From: Narthecium ossifragum
Taxonomy: Eukaryota; Streptophyta; Magnoliopsida; Dioscoreales; Nartheciaceae
Length of the DNA: 64,000 bases
Assembly: GCA_963920575.1 (NCBI GenBank)
Contig: OY986969.1
Span: 12,602,615 to 12,666,614, forward strand
Reading direction: 5' to 3'
The notes beneath the pieces were generated by a model, which worked only from the letters and a program-made list of their open reading frames with translations, was not told where the DNA came from and made no database searches. Below are positions 35,553 through 46,475 of this stretch, one piece after another (within the stretch, counting starts at the first letter, position 1; each line of letters starts with the position of its first letter). The position numbers and the translations under genes are program-made.

Positions 35553-37562
35553 AGGTGGGATTCCTTGGACATGTGGTGTCGGCAGCAAGGATCTCAGTTG
35601 ACCCGGCCAAAGTCGAGACAGTGGTACAGTGGCAGAGACCGAGGACAGTGTTCGAGGTCCGCAGTTTCCTGGGCATGACGGGTTACTACAGGCGGTTCGT
35701 GCGGGACTTCTCCAGAGTTGTCGGACCGTTGACCAGACTGACACAGAAGGCCATCCCGTTCGTGTGGGATGATGCTTGTGAGTGAGCCTTCGTGGAGCTG
35801 AGGACGAGGTTGACCAGTACGCCGGTGTTGATCATCCCCGAGCGAGGTGTTGTTTACAGTATCTACTGCGACGCCAGTGGTGAGGGTTTGGGGTGTCTCC
35901 TCATGCAGGAGGGCCACGTAGTTTCCTATGGTTCTCGTCAACTGAAGAACCATGAGAGGAACTACCCGACTCATGACTTGGAGCTAGCAGCGGTGGTCTT
36001 CGCCCTAAAGACCTGGCGTCTTTACCTCTATAGCGAGAAGTTCTCTTTTTTCTCGGACCATAAGAGCTTGAGACACGTTTTCACTCAATGTGACCTCAAC
36101 TTGAGGCAGCGACGCTGGATGGAGCTACTGGAGGACTATGACTTTGAGTTGCATTACCATCTTGGTAAGGCAAACGCCGTAGCAGACGTGCTGAGCAGGC
36201 AGGTGAGAGACACCAGAGCAGCAGTTGCAGGGTTGTCAGCGCGACAGTGGCAGGCTCTAGAGACAGTGGGCCTGTTGGGCTCGAGTTTGAGGTTCCGGGA
36301 TCCAGCAGCTTCCTCTACGCAGTATAGAGTATGCCAGCAGTTCTAGCCAGAGTATTAGAGGCACAACATAGTGACCCAAAGCTCGAGGAGTTACGCACAT
36401 CGGCGAGCACGGAGGTCGCAGACGGGGACTGGACAGTATCGTCGGACGGAGGGCTACGGTTCAGAGGTAGAGTAGCAGTTCCATCAAATCCAGTTCTACG
36501 AGACGACGTCCTACGAGAGTTCCACCACTCTCATTTTACAGTTCATCCCGGGGGCACCAAGATGTACCAAGACCTGCGGTGGTAGTTCTGGTGGCGCGGG
36601 ATGAAGAGGGCGGTGACGGAGTTCGTATCACGTTGCCTTACCTGTCAGAAGGTCAAGGCAGAGCACCAGCGGACTCCAGGGTTACTTCAGTCGCTTCCAC
36701 TAGCTGAGTGAAAGTGGGAGCACATCACGATGGACTTCGTGACCGGGCTACCGAGATCTCCTAGGGGGAATGACGCGATTTGAGTCATCGTCGATCGATT
36801 GACCAAATTGGCGCACTTCCTGTCTATGCGGACGACAGACTCGACGGGCAGGTTTGGCAGTTTGTACGTCAGAGAGGTGGTCAGACTACACGGAATTCCA
36901 GTTTCTATAGTGTCAGATCGTGACCCCAGGTTCATGAGCAGGTTCTGGCGAGGCTTTCAGGAGGCAGTTGGCACCCTCCTGACTTTCAGTACGACGTTCC
37001 ATCTGCAGATCGAAGGCTAGTCAGAGCGGACGATCTAGATCTTAGAGGACACGCTGAGAGCATGTGTCCTCGGCGCCGGAGGTAGCTGGGAGGAGCACTT
37101 TCCCTTGGTGGAGTTCGCTTACAACAATAGCTACCAGTCCAGTCTTGGAGTAACACCTTTCGAGGCATTGTACGGTAGGTCGTGTTGTTCCCTAGTGTTC
37201 TAGACAGAGGTTGGAGAGGCTTCACTCACCGATCTAGACCTCATCAGGCGGTCATCAGAGAGGTTAGTGCAGATCAGGCAGAGACTTCTGACAGCTCAGA
37301 GCCGGTAGAAGAGTTATGCAGATCAGAGGTGACGACGGTTGGAGTTTGGAGTAGGCGACCGAGTGTTCTTGCGAGCATCGCCGTACAGGGGTTCTGTCAG
37401 GGTTTGCAAAGGTGGTAAGTTGACGTCGAGGTTTGTATGGCCGTTCGAGATCCTAGAGAGGGTCGGCAAGGTAGCTTACCGCCTGGATCTTCCTCAGCAC
37501 ATGTCAGTCGTGCACCCGACGTTTCATGTGTCGATTCTCAGGAAGTATCACCCAGACCCGTC
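35553..37562 (+). pseudogene. Tekay pol: RT end, RNase H, integrase
   Basis: RT thumb ([17 protein letters not shown]), RNase H ([26 protein letters not shown]), the integrase HHCC finger (HHSHFTVHPG...CLTCQK) and core (MDFVTGLPR, VSDRDPRF) are recognisable. So is the end motif HPTFHVSILRKYHPDPS. At least eight stops interrupt it (for example 36,705, 36,780, 37,018 and 37,180). Most are explained by single changes CAG to TAG, TGG to TAG/TGA, or CGA to TGA. The frame should continue into the chromodomain now at 39,851. Confidence 0.88.
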
Positions 37563-37759
37563 CCTCTACTCATGTGGCTCGTCGTGGACCGCAAGGGCAA
37601 TTTGGTAAATTGCGCCTTGTCAGTTAGTTTCACACTCGCGTGGGCATACACTGACCATGTTTGTGGTAATGTTTCGCTAGAATGGTTAGTGGGACCCGGG
37701 ATCAAAAGATCCGAGCTTGGGCTTAAGTTTTAGCCCAAGTCTAGCTTCTTGCGAAAGAC

Positions 37760-37900
37760 GGATCGATCCCTCCTTGCTAGAAGGATCGATCGGTCAATGC
37801 CAGGAAGTCGGATCGTTGAGAAGGATCGATCGTTCCTCTAGGGACGGATCGATCGCTCTCTTGGACGGATCGATCGTTCCTCTTGGATGGATCGATCCTG
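37760..37900. repeat. GGATCGATC palindromes upstream of S5 TATA
   Basis: About six GGATCGATCC/GGATCGATCG units lie in 140 bp, the last ending about 20 bp before TATAAAAC. Confidence 0.9.
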
Positions 37901-37920
37901 CTTAAGTCGGTTCGTTTGTC

Positions 37921-37928
37921 TATAAAAC
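37921..37928 (+). promoter_or_regulatory. TATA box of S5 LTR
   Basis: TATAAAAC followed by GGACGTAACC. The equivalent in the LTR at 40,164 is TATAAAACGGGCGTG. Confidence 0.65.
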
Positions 37929-38257
37929 GGACGTAACCTTCTTCCTTGAATCTCTTTTGAAATTCGAGTTCTTGAGCTGAGATTTTCTGGATTTCGAAGA
38001 GGTTGTGGACGATCCAAGGCCTAGCAGTTGGGATTGAAGCTGCTATTGCATAGGTAGGGATCCTACCTACTTTTCTTCCGGGTTTTTGGAAGTTTTTCCG
38101 GTTGTCTTTGATCTTTTGCTTAGATCTTGATATACACTTGTTAGATTGTAGTATTTTCGCCGATTTTGGACTCGTGGACCTTCGTACTACTAGATCCCAG
38201 GTTTTGGTGGGATTTAGTGGAGTTTTCCAACGGTATTTCTCGTCGGAGAACCCATCG

Positions 38258-38576
38258 CGATCGATCCTTCTGTGAGAGGGATCGATCCTTCTTTGTTGGT
38301 CATGCTAGACCCGAGCAGGATCGATCATTCTCGACTGAGAACGATCGATCCTTGTGCCTTGGGTAGCATGGGATTTCCCTCGTCGCGAGTAGGATCGATC
38401 ATCTCTTGGGGGGGAGGATCGATCCTCCTTGGCACGACAGTGAGGATGTTCCCTATCGCGAGTAGGATCGATCGTCCCTTGAGGGGACGGATCGATCTTA
38501 CTCGGCACGATATGGAGAGATTGTCCTCTGCCATTAGTAGGATCGATCGGTCCTTGGGGAGAAGGATCGATCCGTC
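38258..38576. repeat. GATCGATCC palindromes, second group in S5
   Basis: About ten CGATCGATCC-type units occur over 320 bp, in pairs spaced about 20-35 bp. They lie some 330 bp downstream of the TATA box, in the transcribed part of the LTR. Confidence 0.9.
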
Positions 38577-39850
38577 TACGGCAGAGAGAGAAATTCATCT
38601 TGTTTTGCTCGCGGGGCTTTGCATGTATCGTTTTCTTTTCTGTCTTATATCTTGTACATATATTTAAGCATGTTAGCTCCATATTAGGGGCAATGGTAAA
38701 CCGGGGGAGTGATGACTCCCGGGATGTTTAGAATAAACGGACGGGTAGCCCTACAGCTTTCCTTAGCCTTGCATGCCGGCGTGCGTCGAGGGCTTTATTT
38801 GTGATATCTGTGAGCTGTTGTTTGCGGGGCTGTTTCCTGGTGTAGGTGTTGTGGTGGACTGCAGACAGTTGGTGGTGGTACCACTGTAGCAGCTCCTAGA
38901 CCTTATTTACCTGTTCACCACTCCGGGCCGGCAGGGTGCCGTGCCCAGACCTTGTTTGATATACAATCACATACTATTGCATGTTTATCTGTTTATTATT
39001 GCGTGTGCTCATAACATGCATTGTTGTGTGCATTAGTTGCATCTGTGTAGGACGTTGGCGATGGGTTGATCACCGATCCGGGGCTTTTGGGTAGTCCGGA
39101 TCTAGCTTTAGGACCGTTGCGAGTAGCTTGATCCAGGACTCGATTTGTAGTATTCAGTCGATTTCGATGATAGGGTTAGATGACCTGAATACATGTGGTT
39201 TGATGTTTAGAGGTCGTGTCGACTCCAAGTTGTATCTGAGGTGTAGCCGGAGTTCGGTGTTCTTGACTCTTGGGTCGAGGAGTGCCTACCCAGCGGTGTC
39301 TTGGCCCGCCAAACAGTGTTCAGTGTCATGTTGTGAGTATGCAGTGTTTTGAGCCTGCATTCATGAACTTCCGGTAGGGTTATGGGACCCTTGTATACAC
39401 CTAGTATAGACTTGGGGGCGGCATTATTGTGTTCCCTCCCTTGTGAGTGTCGTAGTGTAGTGTCCCTGCTGAGCTTAGTACTCACTCCTACTCGGGTTGC
39501 GTTTTGCAGGTGCTGGCGCTAGCTCTTCTTCGGTCGCCCCTACCGGGCCGGTGTTTGGTGACGTAGCGGCGTCTGGCGGTGCTTGAGGAGCGGCGATCTC
39601 AGTTTTACCCTTTTGTTATAGATAGTCTCCTACGGGAGTGTTAAATGTATAATTTCCCTGTTTTGAGGATTTGTATTATATCCAGTTCAGTGTTTTGAGG
39701 TTTGTGATTGTTTGTATAATATAGGATGATTATGAATTGCAAGGGAGACCACTACGATTAGAGGGAAACCTCACCAAAATTTCCGCAGTAGGTTAGGTTC
39801 CGGTTCGCGTCGCCCGGCCCGATTGGGCCTACGCGGGTCGGGGTGCGACA

Positions 39851-40061
39851 TGTCTCATGTCATCAGGGTGGATGACATTGAGCTTCAGGCAGACGCGAGC
39901 TTTGTTGAGCAGCCGGTTCGAGTACTTGATCGGAGGGATCAGGTCTTGTGGGGCAAGACGATTCCCTTGGTTACGGTACTATGGAGGCACAGAGACACCG
40001 AGGAGATGACCTGGGAGCGCGAGGCCCACATGCGGTAGGAGTTTCCGTAGTTGTTTTCTTC
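39851..40061 (+). pseudogene. Tekay integrase C-terminus with chromodomain
   Basis: SHVIRVDDIELQ resumes the Tekay frame broken at 37,562. PVRVLDRRDQVLWGKTIPLV and WRHRDTEEMTWERE form the chromodomain-like tail typical of Tekay/Del integrases, thought to guide integration to heterochromatin. A TAG falls at 40,036-40,038, near the expected end. Confidence 0.85.
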
Positions 40062-40163
40062 TCGAGGTACCTTTTGTCCTGTCTTCTAGTGTAGCTATTT
40101 TGTTGCTTCCGAGCCCTACCCTTATCAAATCTCGGGATGAGATTTCCTTTAAGGGTAATAGGA
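40062..40163 (+). other. Tekay 3' untranslated stretch and polypurine tract
   Basis: Short non-coding stretch ending TTTAAGGGTAATAGGA directly before the LTR. This is the Tekay polypurine position. Confidence 0.65.
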
Positions 40164-42507
40164 TGTGAGGACCTGCCCCTCTACCCCTGTGGCTCGTTGT
40201 AGACCGCAAGGGCAATTTGGTAAATCGTGCCTTGTTGGTTTGTTCCACACCCGCGTGTGCACACACTGGCCATGGTTGTGTCAGTGTTTGATTAGAAAGG
40301 TTAGGTGGACCCAGGATCGAAAGATCCGGGCTTAGGCTTAAGTTTTAGCCCAAGTCTGGGTTTCTGCGCCTAAAGGATCGATCCTTCCTTGCTAGAAGGA
40401 TCGATCTTATAATGCCAGAATGTCAAGGTGTGATCGTCAGGAAGGATCGATCCTTCCTCTTGGAAAGATTGATCTTTCATAGGTATGTTTGTTTGTCTAT
40501 AAAACGGGCGTGATCTTCTTCCTTGAATCCCTTTTGAAATCTGTGTTCTTGAGCTCAGAGCTGTCGGATTTTGAAGAGATTTCGGACGATCCAAGGCCTT
40601 GCATCTGGGATTGAAGCTGCTCTAGCCTAGGTCGGGATCCTACCTATGTTTCCTTTCTGGTTTTGTGAGTTTGAGTTTGATTGAAGCTTGTTTTGCTTAG
40701 ATATTGGTAAATACTTGTTAGATTGTAGTATGTCCACCGGTTTTGGACTCGTGGTCCTTCGTACTACCAGATCTCAAGGTTTTGTGGGATTTGGTAGAGT
40801 TTTTCGATGGTATTTCTCGCCGGAGGTTTGCCGGAGAACCCAACAAGATCAATTCTTCTGGGAGAAAGATCGATCCTTCTTTGTTGGTAATGCTGAACCC
40901 GAGCATGATCGATCATCTAGTGAGGATGATTGATCCTTGTGCCTTGGGTAGCATGTGATCCTCTTTGTCGCGAGGAGGATCGATCTTCCTGGGAGGAAGG
41001 ATCGATCTTCCTTGGCGCGGCAAGGAGGATATCCTCTATCTCAAGGATGATCGATCTTCCTGGGAGGAAGGATCGATCATCCTTGGCACGATTTGGAGAG
41101 GATGCTCTCTGTCACTTGGAAGATCGATCTTCCCTTAGGGGAAGGATCGATCCTTCGACGGCAGAGAGGGATTTTTCTTGGTTTTGCCCGCGGGGCTTTG
41201 TATGTGCAGATTTCTTTATAGCTTTATACCTTGTACATACTCTTAAGCATGTTAGCCCCATATTAGGGGCAGTGGTGAACCAGGAGAGTGATGACTCTTA
41301 GGTTGCTTAGAATAAGCGGGCGAGTGGCCCTACACCTTTCCTTAGTTTTGCATGCCGGCGTGCACCGAGTGCTTTTAACTGTGTGGTTTGTCTTTGTTGT
41401 TTGCGGGGCTGCTTCCCGATGCAGGTTGCTGACGGACTGGCTGGTAGTTGGTGGTGTACCACTGCAGCAGTCCCAGACCTTAAATATTCGTTCACCACCC
41501 CGGGCCAGCAGTGTGCCGAGCCCAGACCGTGTTATGCTATCATCACATACTGTTGCATGCCTAACTGCTTATATTATGTATGTTCATCGCATGCATTCTC
41601 TGTTGCGCATTAATTGCATGGTTAGAGCGTGGGCGATCTGTGGGTCGTCGTCCCGAGGCTGGAAGCTCGGATTTAGCCCTAGGACCGGGGTTGGGTAGTT
41701 TGGACCCGGTTCGAATTGTGGTGTCCAGTCGGACTTGGTGATAGGCTTAGATGACTGGTACACCTATTGATTGATGATTGTAGAGGTCGTGTCAGCCTCG
41801 AGTCGGATGCTGAGATGTAGCCGGTGTCCCACTGTGTTGACTCTTGAGTAGAAGAGTTGCCTACTCAGGGGTGTCATTTCCCGCCTGCAGTGCCTTTCCC
41901 TGCTTGTGAGCCAGCAGTGTTGTTCTTGCTACTGAGTGTGACCTGACATGTGACCAGCTCGGATGGAAGACCATGATCGTGGGCCTCAGGGACACGCGGT
42001 GGGGTTATGGGGCCTCTGTATACACACAGGTCTTACTTGAGGGCGACACTGTTGCGTTTCCCTCTTCCTTCTGTGTGTCGTAGTGTAGTTTCCCTGCTGA
42101 GCTTAGTTGCTCATTCCTACCAAGGCTGCGTTTTGCAGGTGCAGGAGTTAGCTCTTCTTCGGTGTCCCCTACCGGGCAGTTGGTCGGAGGTGCGGCGGTG
42201 CCAGACGGAGTCTGAGAGGTGGTGATCATTTGCAGCTTTAACCTATGTTAGTTAATCTCCTACAGGAGTGTTAATGTTGTATTCGAATCTTTCCCCTCTC
42301 CGAGGATATGTATATTAAACACTTTGGGTTTTGAATCTATGATTCGAGGTTTTGTTAATTAATTGTTATTTTAAATTGGGGGTGTGTTTGATGAATTTCT
42401 AGGGAGACGAATAGGTTAGAGGGAACCCTCGCTAAATTTTCCACGGTTTGTAGGTTTCGGTTCTCGTCGCCCGGCCCTGTTGGGCTTTGGCGGGTCGGGG
42501 CACGACA
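40164..42507 (+). repeat. Tekay element 3' LTR
   Basis: 2,344 bp, TGTGAGGACCTGCCCC...GGGTCGGGGCACGACA. Palindromes occur at 40,373-40,480 (just before TATAAAAC, 40,498-40,505) and 40,866-41,158. It contains the conserved CGGGCCAGCAGTGTGCC segment near 41,500 and the GCGTTTTGCAGGTGCAGG block near 42,127. The next five bases are GGGTT, in Tat-1 gag. Confidence 0.92.
40498..40505 (+). promoter_or_regulatory. TATA box of Tekay 3' LTR
   Basis: TATAAAAC is preceded within about 20-130 bp by four GGATCGATCC/AAGATCGATC units. Confidence 0.65.
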
Positions 42508-44725
42508 GGGTTAGCATCAAGTCCCATGTGTTTGGTTGGAAAACCAATCCTACCGAAGTCAATGGCATCCTGCAAAACATTATGGAAGATCAAACATTGA
42601 TTAGTATGATGTGACCAATCATTATGCCATTTGCAATATCTTTTACCCTTAATTTGATCAAGGCTTGGCATAGCATGTCCATCGTTCAATTTGATTTGTT
42701 TGTCTTTCAATAATTGATCAAAAATTTGATCAGCCTTTGAAATATCAAATGAAAACTTTCTTACTTGATGTTTACCATCTTTGACTATTTCTTTACCCTT
42801 AAGCTCTCGCTCAAGCTTAGCAATGCTTTACATATATAAAGTTTTCCCTTTAACAACTCGGCCAGACAAACATCGTCCATATTGTAACACTCCTCATCGA
42901 CTTCACTAACTTGATTGACTTCATAGTTAGTATCTTTATAATAAGTTCCTTTGGAGGACGATTTCATTTGATCTTCTTCTCTTAACAATTGCTCATAGCG
43001 TATGGCACTAGTTTGCAATTGAAAAAGATCGATGAAATCTCTATCTTGGAATTTCTTCTTAAGTTCAAAGGCTAATCCACTTTGAGCAATTTTTACGAAT
43101 TCCCTTTCGGGCTAAGGAATAAAACACCTACTTCTCGGTCTTTTAAACCTTTGTAAGAATGACTCTGCATTCTCATTTGGCCGTTGCCTTAGTTGAGCTA
43201 AATCGGCCATTGTTATCTCTAGTTCTGTCTTACAAAATTGAGAATGGAAGGCATGTTCCATTTGCTATCAACTTTGTATAGAGTTGGACGGCGACTTAAT
43301 GAACCATGAGAAAGCAACTCCGGATAAGGAGTTAGGGAACAACCTTAATTTGACAAAATCGTTCACTTCTCCACATTGTATGGAGAATTTCCCTATGTGT
43401 TCAATGGTCGATGTTTCATCTACACCAGAGAACATAGTAAACTCTGGAACTCCATAGTTCCTAGGAAATGGATACATCTGATCGACCCAGTCGGGATAAG
43501 GTTTTCTATAAGTTGGACGAGTAGCTGGTCGTCCTAAACCTATTTGTTCTTGTAATATCTCAGCGACTTGCTCTCGTAGAGTATCGATCGGATTGTAAAG
43601 AGGATTTTGATACACTTGGTCATATTGCTCATTTAGTGGTCGAGGATAATATGGCGGTACTTCATGTGGTCGATAATTATTTTGATAAGGAATATCGCCC
43701 ATCCTTTGACCATCGCCCATTCTTTGACCATTGCCCATTCTTTGAGCATTAAAATTATTTCCTACTGACTGAATAAGCTGGCCACCTAACTGGCCAAAAT
43801 TATTATGCCCAAACCATTGGCCTTGATTACCCATGTTATTGTTTTGGCCGATGTTTTGGCCATTGTATGGGAAATTATTGTTCTGGCCGTTCGGAGGTAC
43901 ATGGTTACCTGGGTTAAAAGGAACTCCACCAATTTGGATCCCTTGAGTTAAAGGCACCCCATTGTTTGGCATACCTTGAGTAGAAGGTACACCAATACTT
44001 GGTATCCCAACCGGGGTATATACCTCACCAGGTGGAGGGACTTGAGTTGGCTATGGAAATAACCCAGTTGTTTGGCCGATTAAGTTAGGTTTGTGGCCAT
44101 TATCATTATTCAGCGGAGGTCGATGATGGGTTGAGCTAGTCTGACCAATTTGGTTGATTTGGCCGATTTGGTTCTGACCATGTAGTGGGTTTTGCAAAAG
44201 AACAAAGCCAGTATTGTTCTCAGGCCGAATAATAGAGTTAGGCAGAAATGGGCGATTATTTTGAGCTACATTTTGACCGATAGGTAGGGTTGGTATGGCC
44301 GGCCTAACAATATTTTGTCGAAGACTTAAATGTGGCGATGTTGCATTGATAAAGGTCTGCATGGTGTCGATAAAAGGCCTTAAAGCTAAAGCGATGTGGT
44401 TGGGCATTTGCTGATTATTAGCATGCAAACCTTCATTGACCATAGTATTTGCAGTCCTAGAAGTTATAACTTCATGATCGAGGCCATCTCTGGCCGATGT
44501 ATTTCCTCGCTCAACAGAGCGAAAGACTACCCTATCGCGATATTCTATATGTGGTTGCTCTAAAGGCGGTGGATTTATTTGTTCACTTCCACTAACATTC
44601 AGAATTGGTTGTCCATCGCCGTCATCGGCGTTTCCACCAATACTGTTAATATCTAATCCAGTCCTAGTGATGACCATACTGTCTGGTCCAATGACTTGAC
44701 CGATTTCCATAAAAACTTGGCACAA
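42508..44725 (-). pseudogene. gag: Tat-1 gag
   Basis: Minus-strand frame from Met at 44,725: a low-complexity Asn/Gln/Gly/Pro-rich N-terminal half (GQNNNFPYNGQNIGQNNN), the retrotransposon gag core (IEHIGKFSIQCGEVNDFVKL, LFPNSLSGVAFSWF), then a nucleocapsid-like YCKWHNDWSHHTNQC. Stops lie at 44,051 (TAG), 43,268 (TGA, then TAG) and about 43,110 (TAG), and a phase change is at about 42,840. The same TGA and phase change occur in Tat-2. The end meets the Tekay LTR at 42,507. Capsid protein of the Tat particle. Confidence 0.85.
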
Positions 44726-44816
44726 AATCTACTCCACACTTAAGAATCAGATGATTGTGGTTAAGTTCTTGCTAGCCAATATAATGGCTAATCAATCAAT
44801 GGTTAACATGTCAGCA
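44726..44816 (-). other. Tat-1 leader, part 1
   Basis: Non-coding sequence just upstream of Tat-1 gag, continuing at 46,135-46,250 beyond the Mutator-like element. No 5' LTR of Tat-1 is present. Confidence 0.55.
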
Positions 44817-44825
44817 TAATAAATA

Positions 44826-45049
44826 GGGGAAATTAGCTTTTAGTACCCTCTAATTTTAAGGTTTTACAATCTGCTACCCTCTAGTTAGAAAATGTAACTT
44901 TAGTACCTCTAATTACAATGTAGATCGATTTAGTACCCTATCATCAGACGGCGTTAGTCACCGTTCATAGAAAACCACTCATGTGTACGATGTTTACATG
45001 TGGTGGCATCTGATGAGGAGAGAGAGAGAACTAGAGAGAGAGAGAACTC

Positions 45050-45096
<47 letters not shown>

Positions 45097-46125
45097 GGCC
45101 GCGTGCGCCGGCGATGGCGGCAGCAGCGCCCAAGGGCAGCGCGTCGCTGCAGGCAGCCGGTCCCAAAGGTTGCACGCGCTGGATTGGCGGTGGTGGCCGC
45201 GCCTAAGGAGATGACGTACTGGATTGGCGGTGGGCTTTACCGGAGGTCGCGCCGTTGATGGTGGAGACACGCTCTCCAAAGTCGACCTCGGCTCGATCTC
45301 ACGATGTCGTCGAGAGGGAATGCGACGGCGGGGTGTGCCGGCGATGACGGCAGCACCCCCTCCTAGCGCCTAGGAAGGCGACGGCGATGGCCCATGGATG
45401 GTGTCGGATCAGCCTCGCTCCGCGCAGTGAGATCTCTGGGGTATCTTGTTGCGGCGGCGACGAAGGCTCCATTGGCGATGGCGACGATGGCTCCACTGGC
45501 GACGACGCTCCTCATCACATCCCCCCGCCACCGAGCTCACCGGCGGCTACCGCATCCTGTCCTACCTCGACACCATCGAGCCCAACCACGCCCCTCTCAA
45601 AAAGCTCCTCTTTTACCTCCTATCCTCACGTCGCCAGGCCGTCATCCCGGAGTCCGGCGAACTTTTGGGACACTCTTCGACACCATGGAGTCGGAGATCG
45701 TTAGAAAGGGGAAGGGCGCCTTTTGCGAGGCCAATGACCGGGCTTCATTGATTTCCTCGCTCGGCCGTGCCGGACCGAAGCTGAACGGGTGGCTGGCGGA
45801 GGAGATCTGGGAGGCGGTGAGGAGAGGCGGCGGAAGGAGGAGGACTGGAGAGGGGAGGAGAGGCGGCGGTGGAAGGAGTAGCGCCGACCACCTCTCTCTC
45901 TCTCTCTCGTTCTCTCTCTCTTTCTCTCTCTTCTCATCAGATGCCGCCACGTGTAAACATCGTAGACATGAGCGGTTTTCTGTGAACAGCGACTAACGTC
46001 GTCTGACGATAGGGTACTAAATCGATCTACATTGTAATTAGAGGGTACTACAATAACATTTCCTAACTAGAGGGTAGCAGATTGTAAAAACTTGAAATTA
46101 GAGGGTATTAAAAGATAATTGCCCC
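44826..46125. mobile_element. Non-autonomous Mutator-like element, possible Pack-MULE
   Basis: A 1,300-bp element with long terminal inverted repeats of about 190 bp (44,826-45,018 and 45,935-46,125), starting GGGGAAATTA and GGGGCAATTA. It has a 9-bp target duplication TAATAAATA (44,817-44,825 and 46,126-46,134). Long TIRs with 9-bp duplications are the Mutator pattern. Inside, (GA)n at 45,016-45,095 and (CT)n at 45,893-45,935 mirror each other. Between them is GC-rich sequence unlike the AT-rich host element. No transposase is visible, so it depends on an autonomous relative. The GC-rich filling may be captured host gene DNA. Confidence 0.85.
45100..45890 (+). pseudogene. GC-rich captured-like sequence in MULE
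   Basis: The filling has open frames on both strands. One plus-strand frame (about 45,519-45,700) gives TGGYRILSYLDTIEP and NHAPLKKLLFYLLSSRR, which reads like real protein. A neighbouring phase gives WLAEEIWEAVRRGG. I do not recognise the source gene. It could be host exon fragments taken up by a MULE, or simply GC-rich filler. Confidence 0.4.
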
Positions 46126-46134
46126 TAATAAATA

Positions 46135-46250
46135 TGGCCAATAGACTTTCAAACCCAGTTGAGCGATATCGCTCAAAGATAAGTAAAAGATCATCGCCCA
46201 AAAGAATGAAATCATCGACCAAGAATGATTACCACACACAAATCCTGGGC
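46135..46250 (-). other. Tat-1 leader, part 2, up to head-to-head junction
   Basis: Continuation of the Tat-1 leader after the MULE. It contains an 18-bp perfect palindrome TTGAGCGATATCGCTCAA (46,159-46,176). At about 46,250 it changes abruptly to Tat-2 gag in the opposite orientation (AAAATATTGTTAGG). Confidence 0.6.
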
Positions 46251-46475
46251 AAAATATTGTTAGGACGACTGTACCAATCATGCCTATCGGTCAGAACGTA
46301 GCTCAAAATAATCGTCCATTTCCGCCTAATACAATTTTTGGATCTGACACCAGTACTGCCTTTGTGCTTTTGCGAAACCCACTACATGGTCCAAACCAAA
46401 TCGGCCAAAACAGCCAAATTGGTCAGACTAGCTTAACCCATCATCGACCTCCAATGAATAATGATAATGGCCAAA

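Larger units (their letters stand above)
37555..39850 (+). mobile_element. Tekay LTR S5 nested in Tekay pol
   Basis: It aligns with the LTR at 40,164 from GACCCGTCCCTCTAC through to GGTCGGGGTGCGACA but lacks the first six bases (TGTGAG). The missing start coincides with GACCCGTC, present both in the host pol (37,555-37,562) and near the LTR start, suggesting a microhomology deletion. A TATAAAAC is at 37,921-37,928, directly after GGATCGATCC palindromes (37,760-37,900). A second palindrome group is at 38,258-38,576. About 2.3 kb. Confidence 0.85.
35553..42507 (+). mobile_element. Truncated Tekay/Del element with nested LTR
   Basis: Its 5' LTR, gag, protease and most of RT are missing; it starts mid-RT (VGFLGHVV) at about 35,553 against Tat-1 sequence. 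RNase H, integrase, chromodomain, polypurine tract and 3' LTR follow, interrupted at 37,555-39,850 by another Tekay LTR. The 3' end GGGCACGACA at 42,507 abuts Tat-1 gag cleanly, as expected for normal integration. The left end was made by a later deletion that took target DNA as well. Confidence 0.88.
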
